From: Muscardinus avellanarius
Lineage: Eukaryota > Chordata > Mammalia > Rodentia > Gliridae
Length of the DNA: 64,000 nt
Reading direction: 5' to 3'
Assembly (NCBI GenBank): GCA_963383645.1
Contig: OY726572.1
Location: forward strand, 26,232,792 to 26,296,791
Part shown: positions 48,001 through 56,756 of the stretch, piece by piece
Layout of the letters: each line of letters begins with the position of its first letter
Position numbering within the stretch: position 1 is the first letter of the stretch
Made by a program: the position numbers and the translations under genes
Notes under the pieces: model-generated
Database searches by the model: none
The model's input: only the letters and a program-made list of their open reading frames with translations
What the model was told of the DNA's origin: nothing

Positions 48001-51000
48001 ATTTCTTCATGTTAGATAGTACTCATTCCCAAATTCTTTCTTTTTCTCTAAATGAACAATTCTTGAGGTAAGGATGGAGCAGGATATAGTTTACAATTTC
48101 TCAGATGAAAGTCTAGCAGCCCAGTGAGCCATTAGCTCCTGCAAGTGGCTCATTTACAGGCTGGGTTTCCTCCAAGACTTGAAAGGGCCAGGGCGTCACC
48201 TGGCAGGGAGACAGTGGCTGTTGGGTAGAGATGGCGATGTTGATAAGGGAAAGGGTTTGCCTGCTTCATATATAGGGATATATGTATATATTAAGCAATA
48301 TGTGTAGTAATAAGTATGTTTTATAGCACAGTAAAATTATATGCCATGTAACAAAAATATTTTATATGATATTTATGATACCGCTTCTCAATCAGAATAT
48401 ATGGCTTCAACTAGGCATGGTGGCACACACCTGTAATCCCAATGCTTGGGAGGCTGAAACAGCAGGATCACAGGTTTAAGATTAGCCTTGGCAAGTAGTG
48501 ATATTCTCATCAAATTAGCAAGACTGTTTCAAAATAAAAAGAAATAAAATAGGCTTGGGGTATAGCTCAAAAGTAGAATACCCCTGGGTTCAGTCCCTAG
48601 TGCCATAATATATATGATTTTCAGCTCTGGAAATCTTCCCTAGGGCTCCTGATCTGACAGCTTTCTCCATACATAGACCTCTCTCCCCAGCTCTCCTGCC
48701 TCTCTACTAAATCTTGCCACATGATAGAAACTATTAGAAAACTTAAAACAGAGCTAAATGGGGCCGGGTGTGGTGGTGCACGCTTATAACCCCCGCGCTT
48801 GGGAGGCTGAGACGGGAGGCTGAGACAGGAGGATCGCACAGGTTCGAAGCCAGCCTCGCTGGCTTGAGACCCTGTTTCCAAATAAAAATATAAAAATAGG
48901 TCTGGGAGTGTAGCCCGGAGGTAGAAGGGCTTCCAGAAACCCCAGTACCACCAAAACAAACAAACAAACAAACAAACAAACACACACACAAAAAAAAACC
49001 ACAGAGCTAAATGATACCAGCCAGGTGTGGTGGCGCACGCTTGTTATCCCAGTACTTGGGATCACAAGTACTAGAGATAGGAGGATTGCAGGTTTGCAGC
49101 CAGCCTCAGCAACTTAGTGAGGCCCTCACAACTTAGCAAGACACTGTTTCAAAATAAAAACAAAATAGGGCTGGCTGTGTAGCTCAAAAGTAGAATGTCC
49201 CTGGGTTCAGGCCGCAGCACCACCATCACCAGCCAGAGCCTGTATAACATCTAAAACTTCCACAGTGCCCAGCCAGGCTTGGCTCTGGCGTACGCTCCCG
49301 TGTGCACGCTACCTGGCAGCCGTGGAGTCTGTAGGTTGTGTACGCTCAGCGCTGTCAGGTTCGTCACAGATGTGATGTGCTGCTCGTCTTCTACGGTGAG
49401 GGGACTGGCTTCCACCGCGAGGGAATGAATGTTCTTACAGGTGCTGAGGACCGAGGTAAGGCTTCCAGCCACACCGGCGCATCTCTTGATACGCAGTCTG
49501 AGGCTCGCAGCCGAGCTGAATATCTTCCCCAGATATTTTATATCTTGCTTATTCAGTTTGCTGAAATCCCGGAGCGTTACCTCCAGGGTCTTGAATTCCT
49601 GCTTCCAGTTGAAGAACAAAGACACGGCCCGGCTGGGAATGTAGGTTCCCAAGGACTCCTCGGCGTGGGTTCCGATTCTGTCTTTAATAGCCCGGTCCGG
49701 CGCAGCTGAGGCTCCTCCATAGAAGTCCAGTTTGATGAAGTCCAGGGCACTTGCACAATTGGGCAAGTGTTCGAAGAAGTCAAACCAGTAGTCAGGGATG
49801 TTCTCTGAGTTGAGATATAAACTTTTACCACAAAAGAAAGCTTCGAATTCCTGGCTCAGGGCTGATTTGGAGACACTCTCGTGGAAGAGATTGATGCCAC
49901 ACTCTGCAAAGGCGTTGATGTTGATGGCCTGCAGGGTTTCTTGCTCAGTGGTGTCCTTCGCGCTCTGGAGAGATTCCTGCCTCCGGAAAGGCCTCTTGGA
50001 TACGGAGAGCCCTAGCAGGCTGCCGTGTTGATACACCGCAGCCAGGTGCCTCATGACAGCCCTGGTGGCTTCTGCAGACGACCCGCATGTGTACAGGAGC
50101 AGATTGCTATACAGAGATGTAATGTCTGAAATGGAAATCATCTTCTGCAGGTACCCGTTCCCTTTGGTGACCTCCTCTGGCTCTGGAGACGTCAGTAAAC
50201 TGCTGAGTCTGCGTCCTGCTGTGTACTCCTGGAATGATTTGTGAAAGAATTTATACTTGGGCTTGAACCTCTGCGCTGTGTACTTACAGAGGAGGCCGGT
50301 GGTCAGCAGCACGTCCTCGTTGGCACTGGACACGTCCTCCAGCTCGAAGTCAAACCTGCGGGCGAACACGCCGTCCAGAGCCAGGTCTCCGCAGTGGTCC
50401 AGGCTGCGGGCCAGGTGGCTGGCAGTCACGCCTTTCCGTCTGGCCTTGTTTTTGTGGACCAGCAGGTCGTAGAAGGTACGGAACAGTGTGGTCTGCGTGT
50501 AGGAGTGGAACTCGCTTTCTCCCATCTGGATGGCACAAGTAATGACCACGAACAGAGGGGTCTTCATCAGATTGCGCAGACACCGGGACTTCTGGATTTG
50601 GAGCAGCAAGCCTTCGGCGAGTTCCTTCATCAGCACCTCCCGGATGAGGGTCTGGGCACTGCCCTCTGCCATGTCCCCCACCTCTGCAGTCAGGGCACCA
50701 AACTGCCTGATGAGCCTCAGGCACTCGGTGGTGGTGGTGACGATGACCATGTTCTTGAAGCGGTGGTTTTCCTTGATCAGGGCTTCGATTTCTGGGCAGT
50801 TCTGGGGCTTGAATTCATTGTAGCCATCCAGGAGAAAGAGCACCCGCTGCCGCAGCCTCAGCAGCATAGCCATGAAGGTCCACCTCCCGATTGTGTCGGG
50901 GACGTCCAGGAGCTGATCGCACAAGGTTTCAAAGAGTCCACCCTGGGCTCTGCTCAGACGCACAAAGAAGACGAGTTTGAACTTGGCCAGAGCCCCACAC

Positions 51001-53337
51001 TTCCCTGAGGCCCACAGCATGGCGACTCTCTGCAGCAGGGTGGACTTGCCTTTCCCGGATTCCCCCTCGATGATGCAGGGGCTCTCAAGAGTCTCCAGCA
51101 GGCCACTGAGGGTCAGGGGCTCCACCCGGCGATGGTGCTGGTCCTTCCTCCATAGGACAGGCTCTGTGAAGGTCTTCTTCAAATTAAAAATAATATCAAT
51201 ATCTTCACCGAGGGGATGGAAGTTCAGAAAAGAAGGGGCATGGTACAAATCCTTTAACTCCTGTGCCAGTTCGTCTATGTCCCCTTCTGATACCTGATGG
51301 AAAAGACCTGTAAGAGAAGAGGGACGATGTTAGTGATGACCTGGCGTTCAGAAGGCCGAGGTGGGTGGCGTTGAGCCCACCCGCGCTGGTCTGGGCGACT
51401 TGGGTTCCTTTCCCAGCTCTGAGCTGGTACAAAGGGCTCCAAATGTCTCCTGCTGCTTTTCTCTGGCACTCCATCCTCCCTGCCCTCTCTGGCTACCGTT
51501 TCCTCTCTTCTGCCACCAAACCTTACAGCAGCTGTTTGGAAATGGCAGGAACCTGGGTTTGGATTAAGGCCACAAAAAAGTTTGGCTGCAAATGATGGTT
51601 AGGGGCAACTTTCAGCAGATTAAGCCTTAACCTTGACTAAAATCTGTCATGCCAACATTTACTAATTTAAAATAATTAAGACAAAGTCTGATGTGCTGGC
51701 ACATGCCTATAATTCCAGTACTTGGGAGGCTGCGACAGGAGGATCACAGGTTTGCAGCCTGTCTTAGCAATTTAGTGAGGCCCTTCACAACTTAGTGAGC
51801 CCCTGTTTCCAAATAAAAATAATAAAATAGGGCTGGGGATGTAGCTCTGAGGTAGAATGCCCCCACCTTCAATCCCCACTACTACAACAATTAATTAATT
51901 AATTAAAATAAAATTACTGTTTCATGAAAAGCACCCTCCATGAATTGGTAAGGCTCTCTTTACTCTAATTCTGGGACCAAGCAGAAGACAATTAGTTGAG
52001 CCATTCAATCATAGGTAGACTAAAGAATGTAAACTTAAGTGTGCTATGGTCCAGATATACATACATACATATATATATTTATACATATATATAATATATA
52101 TATATATATATATTTAATCCTGAGGGTTGAACCCAAAGGCATTCGATTTCTGAGCTATACCCCTTTGTAGTTTGTTTGTTTATTTATTTATGTGTGTGCA
52201 TGTTACTGGAGATTGAACCCAGGAACATTTTACCTTTGAGCTACACCCTTAGCCCCATTTTTTAAACTTTTATTTATTTATTTTTGCAGTACTAAGGATG
52301 GAACCCAGGGGGCATTCTACCTCCGAGCTATACCCCCAGCCCTTTTTTTTTTTTTTTTTTTTTTGGTGGTACTGGGATTCCTGGAAACCCTTCTACCTCC
52401 GGGCTACACTCCCAGACCTATTTCATATATTTATTTGGAAACAGGGTCTCTTAAGCCAGCGAGGTTGGCCTCAAACTTGCGCGATCCACCTGTCTCCAAC
52501 TCCCAAGTGCAGGGATTACAAGTGTGTGCCACCATGCCCGGCTTATTCTTTATTTTGAAACAGGGTCTCACTGAGTTGCAAAAGGCCTCACTAAGTAGCC
52601 TATTTTATTATTTTATTTTGAAACAGGGTCTGGCCAAGTTGCTGAGAGCCTCACAAAGTTGCCAAAGCTTGCCACAAACCGGCAATCCTCCTGTCTCAGC
52701 CTTCCAGGTACTGGGATTACAAGCATGTGCCACACTCCTGGCTTAGCTTTTTTTTTTTTTTTTTTTTTTTTTTGCAACAAGGTCTCGCTAAGTTGCTGAG
52801 CTTGTCTCAGACCTGTACTCCTCCTGCTGCCTCAGCCTTCCAAGCCAGGTGTTATTCTCTGAAGTGAGACAACAGTAAGTCCTTTATTCCCTGGCATGGG
52901 GTTACTTATTTGGCTTCACCCTTCTGTGGCCTTATGCGAGCTTTCCATAGCAGGAACCAAAGCCTGCCGCCAGGTAACATGAGGAGAGAGGAGAGCAAAG
53001 GCTCTGTACTGGGGGCTAGGTGTCCCCTTCGGTTTTTTCTGTTTGTAGAGACAGGTGCCAGCAAACTGATACTTACTTTGTCCATTCAAGTCCTGATATA
53101 GAGGATAGTTCCACTTTTCAAGGCATTTAAGAAAGAGGTTGCAGGCCTCTGGGCCCTTTTTCAAAATCATGTGAATGATCCCTCTGGCAGCATCCTGCTC
53201 CACCTTCTCACAGCAAATCACGCTCACTTCTTCACAGTTGAGAACCTTCCAGACAAATAGGTCATCCACGATTTGCTTGGTGACGGTCATGCCCATCCTT
53301 TGAATAAGGGTTCGACTGTTTTCCTTTATGAAGTTCA
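25494..53337 (-). CDS. NLRC4: NLRC4, complete coding region in seven exons
   Basis: Cytosolic inflammasome NLR. NAIP proteins that have bound flagellin or type III secretion rod/needle proteins trigger its oligomerisation and caspase-1 activation. Exons in transcript order: 53337-53077, 51307-49313, 42617-42525, 37304-37134, 33811-33719, 31598-31431, 25786-25494. With one A from an upstream exon the total is 3075 nt, 1024 codons plus TAA, the length of the human protein. CARD lies at residues 1-87, the NACHT plus winged-helix region follows, and the C-terminal LRRs start near 660-750. Walker [10 protein letters not shown] is at 169-177 (Lys175), Walker [10 protein letters not shown] near 244-252, His443 in FFHKSFQEY, and Ser533 in RRQESLQ. 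Every key residue is present and no frame break was seen, so the gene looks functional. It is transcribed towards SLC30A6. Confidence 0.97.
25936..26682 (-). mobile_element. Three reversed SINEs in the last NLRC4 intron
   Basis: Copies at 25936-26106, 26117-26337 and 26471-26682. The last is flanked by tagtgtccactcttt on both sides. Confidence 0.88.
26763..27360 (+). mobile_element. Two forward SINEs with AAAT and CA/CGCA tails
   Basis: A copy at 26763-27038 has a tail of more than ten AAAT units. A copy at 27042-27360 carries two second-half units and a tail that has become (CA)n then (CGCA)n. Confidence 0.87.
27361..27884. other. NLRC4 intron, no recognised element
   Basis: Unique-looking sequence. 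A 62-codon open frame at 27531-27719 has no recognisable similarity and I do not call it a gene. Confidence 0.5.
27885..28187 (+). mobile_element. SINE remnant with (GA)n / (GGAGAGA)n tail
   Basis: A head-shortened forward SINE to about 28034, then (GA) repeats to about 28086 and roughly fourteen gagagga heptamers to 28187. Confidence 0.85.
28466..28702 (+). mobile_element. SINE with TSD
   Basis: A forward copy flanked by aaagtgctcactcca and aaagtgctcattcca, with tail (AAAT)n. Confidence 0.9.
28812..29050 (+). mobile_element. SINE with (CA)n tail and TSD
   Basis: A forward copy whose tail is (CA)20 or so. The flanks are atacctgaagtaa and atacctgaagtga. Confidence 0.9.
29417..30500. mobile_element. 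SINE nest with (TC)n core
   Basis: Forward copies at 29417-29545 and 29546-29584 (host, resuming at 29818-29955), with a guest at 29585-29817 carrying a (TAA)n tail. A truncated forward head at 29960-29998 meets a (TC)n and CCCTCT tract at 30000-30085. Reversed copies follow at 30087-30160, 30160-30375 and 30376-30500. Confidence 0.82.
30735..31340. mobile_element. Two reversed SINEs, ID-like tails and (CA)n
   Basis: Reversed copies at 30735-30921 and 30929-31141. Two forward second-half units at about 31145-31260 lead into (CA)n/(CG)n at 31260-31340. This ends about 90 bp from an NLRC4 exon. Confidence 0.83.
31431..31598 (-). CDS. NLRC4: NLRC4 LRR exon, residues 872-927
   Basis: A 168-nt exon ending before gtaagc and encoding [19 protein letters not shown] through [15 protein letters not shown]. 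The acceptor is ttcttggag|TC. It was chosen because it restores the codon left open by the previous exon and gives the same exon length as the human protein implies. Confidence 0.9.
31672..32691 (-). mobile_element. Reversed SINE series
   Basis: A host at 31672-31778 plus 31993-32131 with guest 31779-31992, then copies at 32290-32475 and 32487-32691. Confidence 0.86.
32713..33403 (+). mobile_element. Three forward SINEs on one repeatedly used target site
   Basis: SINEs at 32724-32913, 32926-33161 and 33174-33393 are separated and bounded by four copies of ggtaatcata (32713, 32914, 33162, 33394). The first copy belongs to the ggtttccaggaacc subfamily. The second and third belong to the ggtcaaatgcc subfamily and differ from each other at many sites. 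Confidence 0.92.
33719..33811 (-). CDS. NLRC4: NLRC4 LRR exon, residues 841-871
   Basis: A 93-nt exon between ttccag and gtaagg encoding [18 protein letters not shown] and then [12 protein letters not shown], a textbook LRR. Confidence 0.94.
34130..34436 (-). mobile_element. Two reversed SINEs
   Basis: A partial copy at about 34130-34200 and a full copy at 34226-34436 with a TTTA-rich tail. The pair is flanked by tctctaagc. Confidence 0.83.
34600..35085 (+). mobile_element. Old L1 ORF2 fragment split by a SINE
   Basis: The segments 34600-34710 and 34928-35085 resemble the start of L1 ORF2 (cattaaatgtgaatgggcta, cagtccaattaaaaagcaga). A forward SINE at 34711-34927 separates them. There is no open frame. 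Confidence 0.7.
35254..35700 (+). mobile_element. Two forward SINEs
   Basis: A copy at 35254-35479 is flanked by aagactaattaggt on both sides. A second, diverged copy spans 35490-35700. Confidence 0.87.
35920..36270 (+). mobile_element. SINE parts
   Basis: A short reversed ID-like piece (35920-35960), a headless forward piece to 36052, and a complete forward copy at 36053-36270 with an AAAT tail. Confidence 0.78.
36590..36810. repeat. AT-rich minisatellite
   Basis: About five imperfect copies of a roughly 39-bp unit built from ataatattcatataattat and attcatatatattgttat, in an NLRC4 intron. Confidence 0.88.
37134..37304 (-). CDS. NLRC4: NLRC4 LRR exon, residues 784-840
   Basis: A 171-nt exon between ttttccag and gtaacg encoding [17 protein letters not shown] through [16 protein letters not shown]. 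Confidence 0.93.
37565..37832 (-). mobile_element. SINE interrupted by an LTR, with (CT)n tail
   Basis: A CT-rich microsatellite (about 37568-37660) passes into a reversed SINE that stops at cctcccgaa (37832) and resumes at 38696-38736 (ccgaatgctgggattacaag). Confidence 0.88.
37833..38695 (+). mobile_element. Solo LTR of an endogenous retrovirus, with nested SINE
   Basis: The element begins TGTACCAG and ends CCGTAACA with a 5-bp duplication ccgaa at 37828-37832 and 38696-38700. It has a TATA-like tgtataaaaag near 38179, an AATAAA near 38522 and a CA/GT-rich 3' part. Removing the SINE at about 38284-38510 leaves about 630 bp. No internal retroviral sequence is present, so it is a solo LTR; the class (ERV1- or ERV3-like) is uncertain. 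Confidence 0.82.
38284..38510 (-). mobile_element. SINE inside the LTR
   Basis: A reversed copy with a T tail, flanked by atttctgtctttt on both sides. It separates the LTR's TATA region from its AATAAA. Confidence 0.88.
38737..39180. other. NLRC4 intron, unique sequence
   Basis: No repeat or exon recognised. Short open frames on the plus strand have no known similarity. Confidence 0.5.
39180..40520. mobile_element. SINE cluster with (CA)n and (GT)n tails
   Basis: A forward host at 39183-39290 plus 39505-39570 with guest 39292-39500. Forward copies at 39575-39700 and 39708-39957 (tail (CA)n). A reversed ID at 40025-40105. Reversed copies at 40121-40277 and, after a (GT)n tail at 40287-40332, 40333-40520. 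Confidence 0.84.
40650..40850 (+). mobile_element. Ancient MIR
   Basis: Good forward MIR match: gagcacgcgctttggagcca, aataactgtgtcaacgtggg, caagttgttcatc and ggactgttgtgaggatccag. Confidence 0.8.
41005..42076. mobile_element. SINE cluster
   Basis: Reversed copies at 41005-41213 and 41218-41335. A forward copy at 41358-41588 (flanks gcattaaa). A forward copy at 41649-41780 (flanks aagtcatgtcagc) and a partial one at 41792-41950. A forward ID monomer at 41990-42076. Confidence 0.85.
42272..42506 (+). mobile_element. SINE abutting an NLRC4 splice donor
   Basis: A forward copy whose tail has turned into (ACT)n then (AAT)n. The tail ends about 18 nt from the donor of the exon at 42525-42617. Confidence 0.88.
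42525..42617 (-). CDS. NLRC4: NLRC4 LRR exon, residues 753-783
   Basis: A 93-nt exon after cttggcag encoding [20 protein letters not shown] and onward to EEDAMKL. The donor reads G|GTCAGG rather than GTRAGT. The reading phase to the next exon is correct only with this donor. Confidence 0.92.
42850..43180. repeat. Probable ancient interspersed repeat, family not identified
   Basis: The text (ttggagaccctggattcagt, ctcacatcatggaggccgga, ccacacccccagggaccca, then atctcctgatggtatta) resembles a widespread mammalian repeat with a pet-phrase about cattle-like CA-rich ends, but I cannot name the family with confidence. Confidence 0.4.
43190..43680 (+). mobile_element. Old L1 ORF2 fragment with ID insertion
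   Basis: Diverged L1 ORF2 sequence (gaggaaggtttatagcactg, ccagctcttggaaaaggtca), interrupted by a reversed ID at about 43335-43405. There is no open frame. Confidence 0.7.
43681..44225 (+). mobile_element. Forward SINEs around an AT-rich segment
   Basis: A truncated head at 43681-43790 and an AT-rich stretch to 43922 holding two copies of the palindrome tttcattctataaagaatga. A complete copy at 43929-44172 is followed by an extra second-half unit to 44225. Confidence 0.8.
44361..45110. mobile_element. Head-to-head SINE pair, young SINE, ID
   Basis: A reversed copy at 44361-44577 is joined directly to a headless forward copy at 44578-44748. The pair is flanked by attgtaattt. A young forward copy at 44772-45004 has tail (AAAT)n and flanks aaagttttctata. 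A forward ID spans 45025-45110. Confidence 0.86.
45111..46022 (+). mobile_element. Old L1 ORF2 pieces interrupted by SINEs
   Basis: L1-like segments at 45111-45235 (aactctaccaaacgttcaaa) and 45870-46022 (gaaactttagacaaatacca). Between them lie a reversed SINE fragment, a young forward SINE at 45339-45542, (GT)n at 45597-45640 and a reversed SINE at 45670-45852. Confidence 0.72.
46027..46674 (+). mobile_element. SINE split by a solo LTR
   Basis: A forward SINE at 46027-46180 resumes at 46633-46674. Its own target duplication aaaacttaagccarcc lies outside on both sides. Confidence 0.9.
46181..46626 (+). mobile_element. Solo LTR, ERV2-like
   Basis: A 446-bp element starting TGTGGGGATCC and ending CTCCGGCA with the 6-bp duplication gcccag at 46175-46180 and 46627-46632. 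It has a TATA-like tgtataaatac near 46385 and an AATAAA-like aaaataaatt near 46530. The 6-bp duplication and TG...CA ends suit a class II (ERVK/IAP-type) LTR. Internal sequence is absent. Confidence 0.85.
46682..47316 (+). mobile_element. Three forward SINEs
   Basis: Copies at 46682-46795, 46797-47035 and 47047-47240, followed by a leftover second-half unit at 47250-47316. The last copy interrupts an older SINE. Confidence 0.85.
47317..48412. other. NLRC4 intron, largely unique
   Basis: Only short reversed SINE second-half pieces at 47650-47735 and 47750-47785 are recognisable. No exon-like segment seen. Confidence 0.5.
48413..49232 (+). mobile_element. Three forward SINEs close to the NACHT exon
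   Basis: Copies at 48413-48615, 48762-48998 (tail (CAAA)n, flanks cagagctaaatg) and 49019-49232. The last ends about 80 bp from the NACHT exon. Confidence 0.87.
49313..51307 (-). CDS. NLRC4: NLRC4 large NACHT exon
   Basis: A 1995-nt exon after ttacag and before gtagcg, encoding residues 88-752. It holds the linker ([14 protein letters not shown]), the complete NACHT with Walker A and B, the winged helix with His443, the HD2 region and the first LRR-like segment ([15 protein letters not shown]). It is free of repeats. Confidence 0.97.
51685..52845. mobile_element. SINEs between NACHT and CARD exons
   Basis: A forward copy at 51685-51906. An AT run at 52050-52110. Reversed partial copies at 52108-52180, 52190-52265 and 52270-52343. 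A reversed guest at 52344-52541 followed by its host to 52600, then reversed pieces to 52745 and 52845. Confidence 0.82.
53077..53337 (-). CDS. NLRC4: NLRC4 CARD exon with split start codon
   Basis: The minus strand reads ctcttcag then TGAACTTCATAAAGG. The family starts MNFIK, so only the TG of ATG is in this exon. The A must come from the previous exon, or GTG would have to be used. The exon encodes the CARD (residues 1-87, including [20 protein letters not shown]) and ends before gtaagt. Confidence 0.93.
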
Positions 53338-54169
53338 CTGAAGAGATGGAGGAGACACATATATTTGTTTATCTATATATAAAGTACGAATCTTTTGCCA
53401 GAGTATCAATGCTGAGCATGTCTTCTTTGGGGCTCATCTTGAGTTACGGAAACATGAAATGCTTAACTTCAAGGCTCTCAAGAAATGCTCCACAAAACTC
53501 CTTACCCCTCATCCCCAAATCCTCGGGAAGCAAGAAGGCGGCTTTGCTTTGGCGGTGAGGTAGGTGGTTTGCTTGTTCCCTGCTATGAAAGGATCCCCAG
53601 GAAGGTCACAGGGGTAAAACTGTAGGTTTCAGAATAACGAGTTAACTTAGGATCTACTGATTGCTACCATTTACGGAACCTTGAGAAGCTACTAAACCTC
53701 TTAGAGCCGATTTCAATGATGTGCTGCTAAATGTGTAACACTGACTGGCTCTCGGGATGAAGGGGGCCTAATGTGTAGCATTTACAGGTCCCCGTCGCTG
53801 ACTCAGTATTTCCAACCTGGCCAATTTCAAGCTAAATATGTCTACCAGCTGACAAAAGTCCTGAAAATTCAACAGGTTTCACAAAACAGTGAGAGCCAGC
53901 TGCAGCACACACGCTGAATCCTCATCTGTGCTATGGTGTTGACGGCACTATGTACCCACTGCGTAGTTGTTTTGAGATTTCATGATGTTTTGAGAATTCA
54001 TCTGTGTGATGGGGTTGATGGCACTGTGTAACAATTATGTAGTTGTTTTGAGAATTCATGTGCCATGTACAAAACAACGGCTCAAGACATGTTACCTACA
54101 AAATTGCAGTCCTCATTCTACTCTCACCTAAGAAGTAGCGTGTTGTATCTCTCACAGAGATGTTGGTCT
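53338..54169. other. Sequence upstream of NLRC4 CARD exon
   Basis: Mostly unique. It holds an imperfect two-copy tandem duplication of about 65-70 bp at 53928-54061 (gtagttgttttgaga and ggcact-tgta shared). No convincing 5' UTR exon or promoter motif seen. Confidence 0.5.
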
Positions 54170-54381
54170 TTTTTTCTTTTTTCTTTTGCGGGATGGAACC
54201 CAGGGGCATTGTACCTCCGAGCTACACCCCCAGCCTTATTTTTTCATTCTTTATTTTGCAACTGGGTCTCATGAGTTGTGAAGGGCCTTGCTAAGTAGCT
54301 GAGGCTGTTCAAGAACCGTGATCCTCTGGTCTCTGTCTCCCGAATTCTGGGATTACAAGCGTGCACCACTATGCCGGCCTT
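54170..54381 (-). mobile_element. Reversed SINE with TSD
   Basis: A copy with a T-rich tail. The flanks are ttggtctttt on both sides. Confidence 0.86.
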
Positions 54382-55050
54382 ACATTGGTCTTTTCTGAAG
54401 AAGACCATTGCAAGCATGGCACCAAGTCCAGCCTAAGTTCTCTCACCTCTGTGGGCTGCTGGGGAGACCATGTCATCTTTGTATCTGACTCTGCAAGGTC
54501 TAAATCTCAAAGGTGGGGCCATACTGTCCCCAGGCACCATACCATAGTGCATCCATAACGGCTCAAAGAAATGTCTCCCTGGTTCTTCACTCTCCACCTG
54601 CACTAGTTTCCTTCCTGGGGTTGGCTGCTCCCGGCTTTCAGACCTTTCTTGACTGATCAGAGAGTAACACTGCTCCTCCTAAAGGCCCCACGTCTGATCT
54701 GAAATGCGCTATCAGGCACGCCGACCTCAGGATGCTGCCCTGGTCTCCCGTCCCCACATGGCAGAGCTGGTGCTGCCCAGCCCTGTCCCTGTGTCCTGAG
54801 GAGGAGAGCCACCGCTCCCTTCTAGAAGCTCTTGGATTCTGCATCCTCCTTATGGAATTAACCTCTAGTTCTGTGTCTGATCACTATTTCCATTTTACAG
54901 CCTCAGAAAGGCCTAGAAACTCTTGCAAATCCACAAGACTAGACTGAGGCCATGTGTCTTCAGCTATAAAATGAAGACAGAGACACATTCTCTGGGTATT
55001 TTGAAGACTTGTGATACTGAATAAAATCATATACATAAAAATGTTTTCAG
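54382..55050. other. Unique sequence with weak MIR-like traces
   Basis: Segments near 54880-55010 (tttccattttacagcctcag; aaaatgaagacagagacac) faintly resemble MIR. No gene seen. Confidence 0.4.
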
Positions 55051-55051
55051 G

Positions 55052-55298
55052 CCAGGCGTGGTGGCACAAGCTTGTAATCTCAGCATTAGGGAGGCGGGGA
55101 CAGGAGGATCGAGGTTTGTGGACAGCCTCAGCTACTTAGCTAGGCCCTTCGCAACTCAGTGAGATCCTGTTTCAAAAGTAAAAAGACTAGTTGGGAGTGG
55201 TGGCACATGCTTGCAATCCCTGTGCTTGGGAGGTGGAGACAGGAGGATCGCGCAGGTTCGAAGCCAGCCTTGCTGGCTTAAGAGACCCTTTAAAAAAA

Positions 55299-55386
<88 letters not shown>

Positions 55387-55790
55387 GGCAGTGTAGCCCA
55401 GAGATAGAAGGGTTTCCAGGAACCTCAGTACCACCAAAAAAAAAAAAAAAAGTAAAAAGACTAAAAAACAGGGCTAACGATGTTTCTCAGAGGTACAATG
55501 CCCCTGGGTTCCATCCCTCGTACTGCAAAAAAAAGAAAAAGTTTTAAAATCTGAAAAGTGTCCTATATACATGCATATATTATGATATTCTGCCAGGTAT
55601 GATGGCATTCACTTGTAATCCCAGTACTTGGGAGGCTGACACAGGAGGATATTAGCCAGCCTCAGCTACTTAGTGAGGTCTTCTGCAACTTAGTGAGACC
55701 TTGTTTCAAAATAAAATAATTAAAAATATAGGGCTGGGGGTATAGTTCAGAGGTAGAATGCCCTTGGGCTCCATCCCCAGTGCCGAAAAA

Positions 55791-55839
<49 letters not shown>

Positions 55840-56279
55840 TTTTTGGTGGTACTGGGGTTCCTGGAAGCCCTTCTACCTCCGGGCTACACTCCCAGACCTA
55901 TTTTTATATTTTTATTTGGAAACAGGATCTCTTAAGCCAGCGCGGCTGGCTTTGAACCAGCGCGATCCTCCTGTGTCTGCCTCCCAAGCGTGGGGATTAC
56001 AAGTGTGCGCCACCACGCCCGGCTTAGCTTATTTTTTTAAGGGGTTCTTTTTTTTATCTTTTTGGAAACGGGGATCGAACCCAGAGCGCCACACCTGCAA
56101 AGCAGCTGCTTTGCCACTGAGCTATATCCCAGTCCCTTGTTTTGTTTTTTGAAACAGAATCTCACTAAGCTGTGGAAAGCCTCACAAAGTTACTGAGGCT
56201 GGCTTCAAACCTTCCTCCTGTCTCAGCCTCCCAAGGACTGGGATGCATGTACCACCATGCCTGGCTTTCTTCCTAATGA

Positions 56280-56323
<44 letters not shown>

Positions 56324-56513
56324 GGAGATTGAACTGAGGGGCATTCTACCTCCGAGCTACACTCCCCAGCCGTATTTTGTATTCTTTGGAACAGGGTCTC
56401 AGTAAGTCATGGAGGGCATCACTAAGTAGCTGAGGCTGGCTGAGATCCTGGATCATCCTGTCTCTGCCTCCCAAGTACTGGGATTACAAGCATGCGCCAC
56501 CACACCCGGTTTC
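55052..56513. mobile_element. SINE nest with AT microsatellite and inverted pair
   Basis: A forward host at 55052-55193 plus 55458-55540. Its guest at 55194-55450 contains an internal (TA)n of about 85 bp; the flanks are gtaaaaagacta. A forward copy at 55590-55798 faces a reversed young copy at 55823-56024 tail to tail. A reversed ID spans 56057-56140, followed by reversed copies at 56140-56268 and 56320-56513 with a (GT)n tail. Confidence 0.85.
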
Positions 56514-56756
56514 TTCCCAGTGATCTTGATGGACCAGCTCTGCTGTCTGGATGAAAGGGTATGGCTGCACCGGGGACAAGAGTTTGCAACATAACCTGGT
56601 CACTGGTTCTGTAATTCCTATCCTATGTCTGGTCTGCCTTATACTCCCAGACTGCCACATCTATAAATGAATTCCCCCAAACAACAGAAGAATACTAATT
56701 GAGAATTCTACTAGTAACTAGTCAGATGAAGGCACAAATTGATTTCCATTCAATTT

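Noticed and set aside
50241..51008. 255-codon open frame on the plus strand
   Set aside because: It lies exactly antisense to the NLRC4 NACHT exon. Its openness follows from the codon composition of the real gene and its protein resembles nothing I know.
53338..53338. GTG as the NLRC4 start codon
   Set aside because: The G belongs to the splice acceptor CAG. GTG initiation is rare in mammals, and a split ATG gives the family's exact length.
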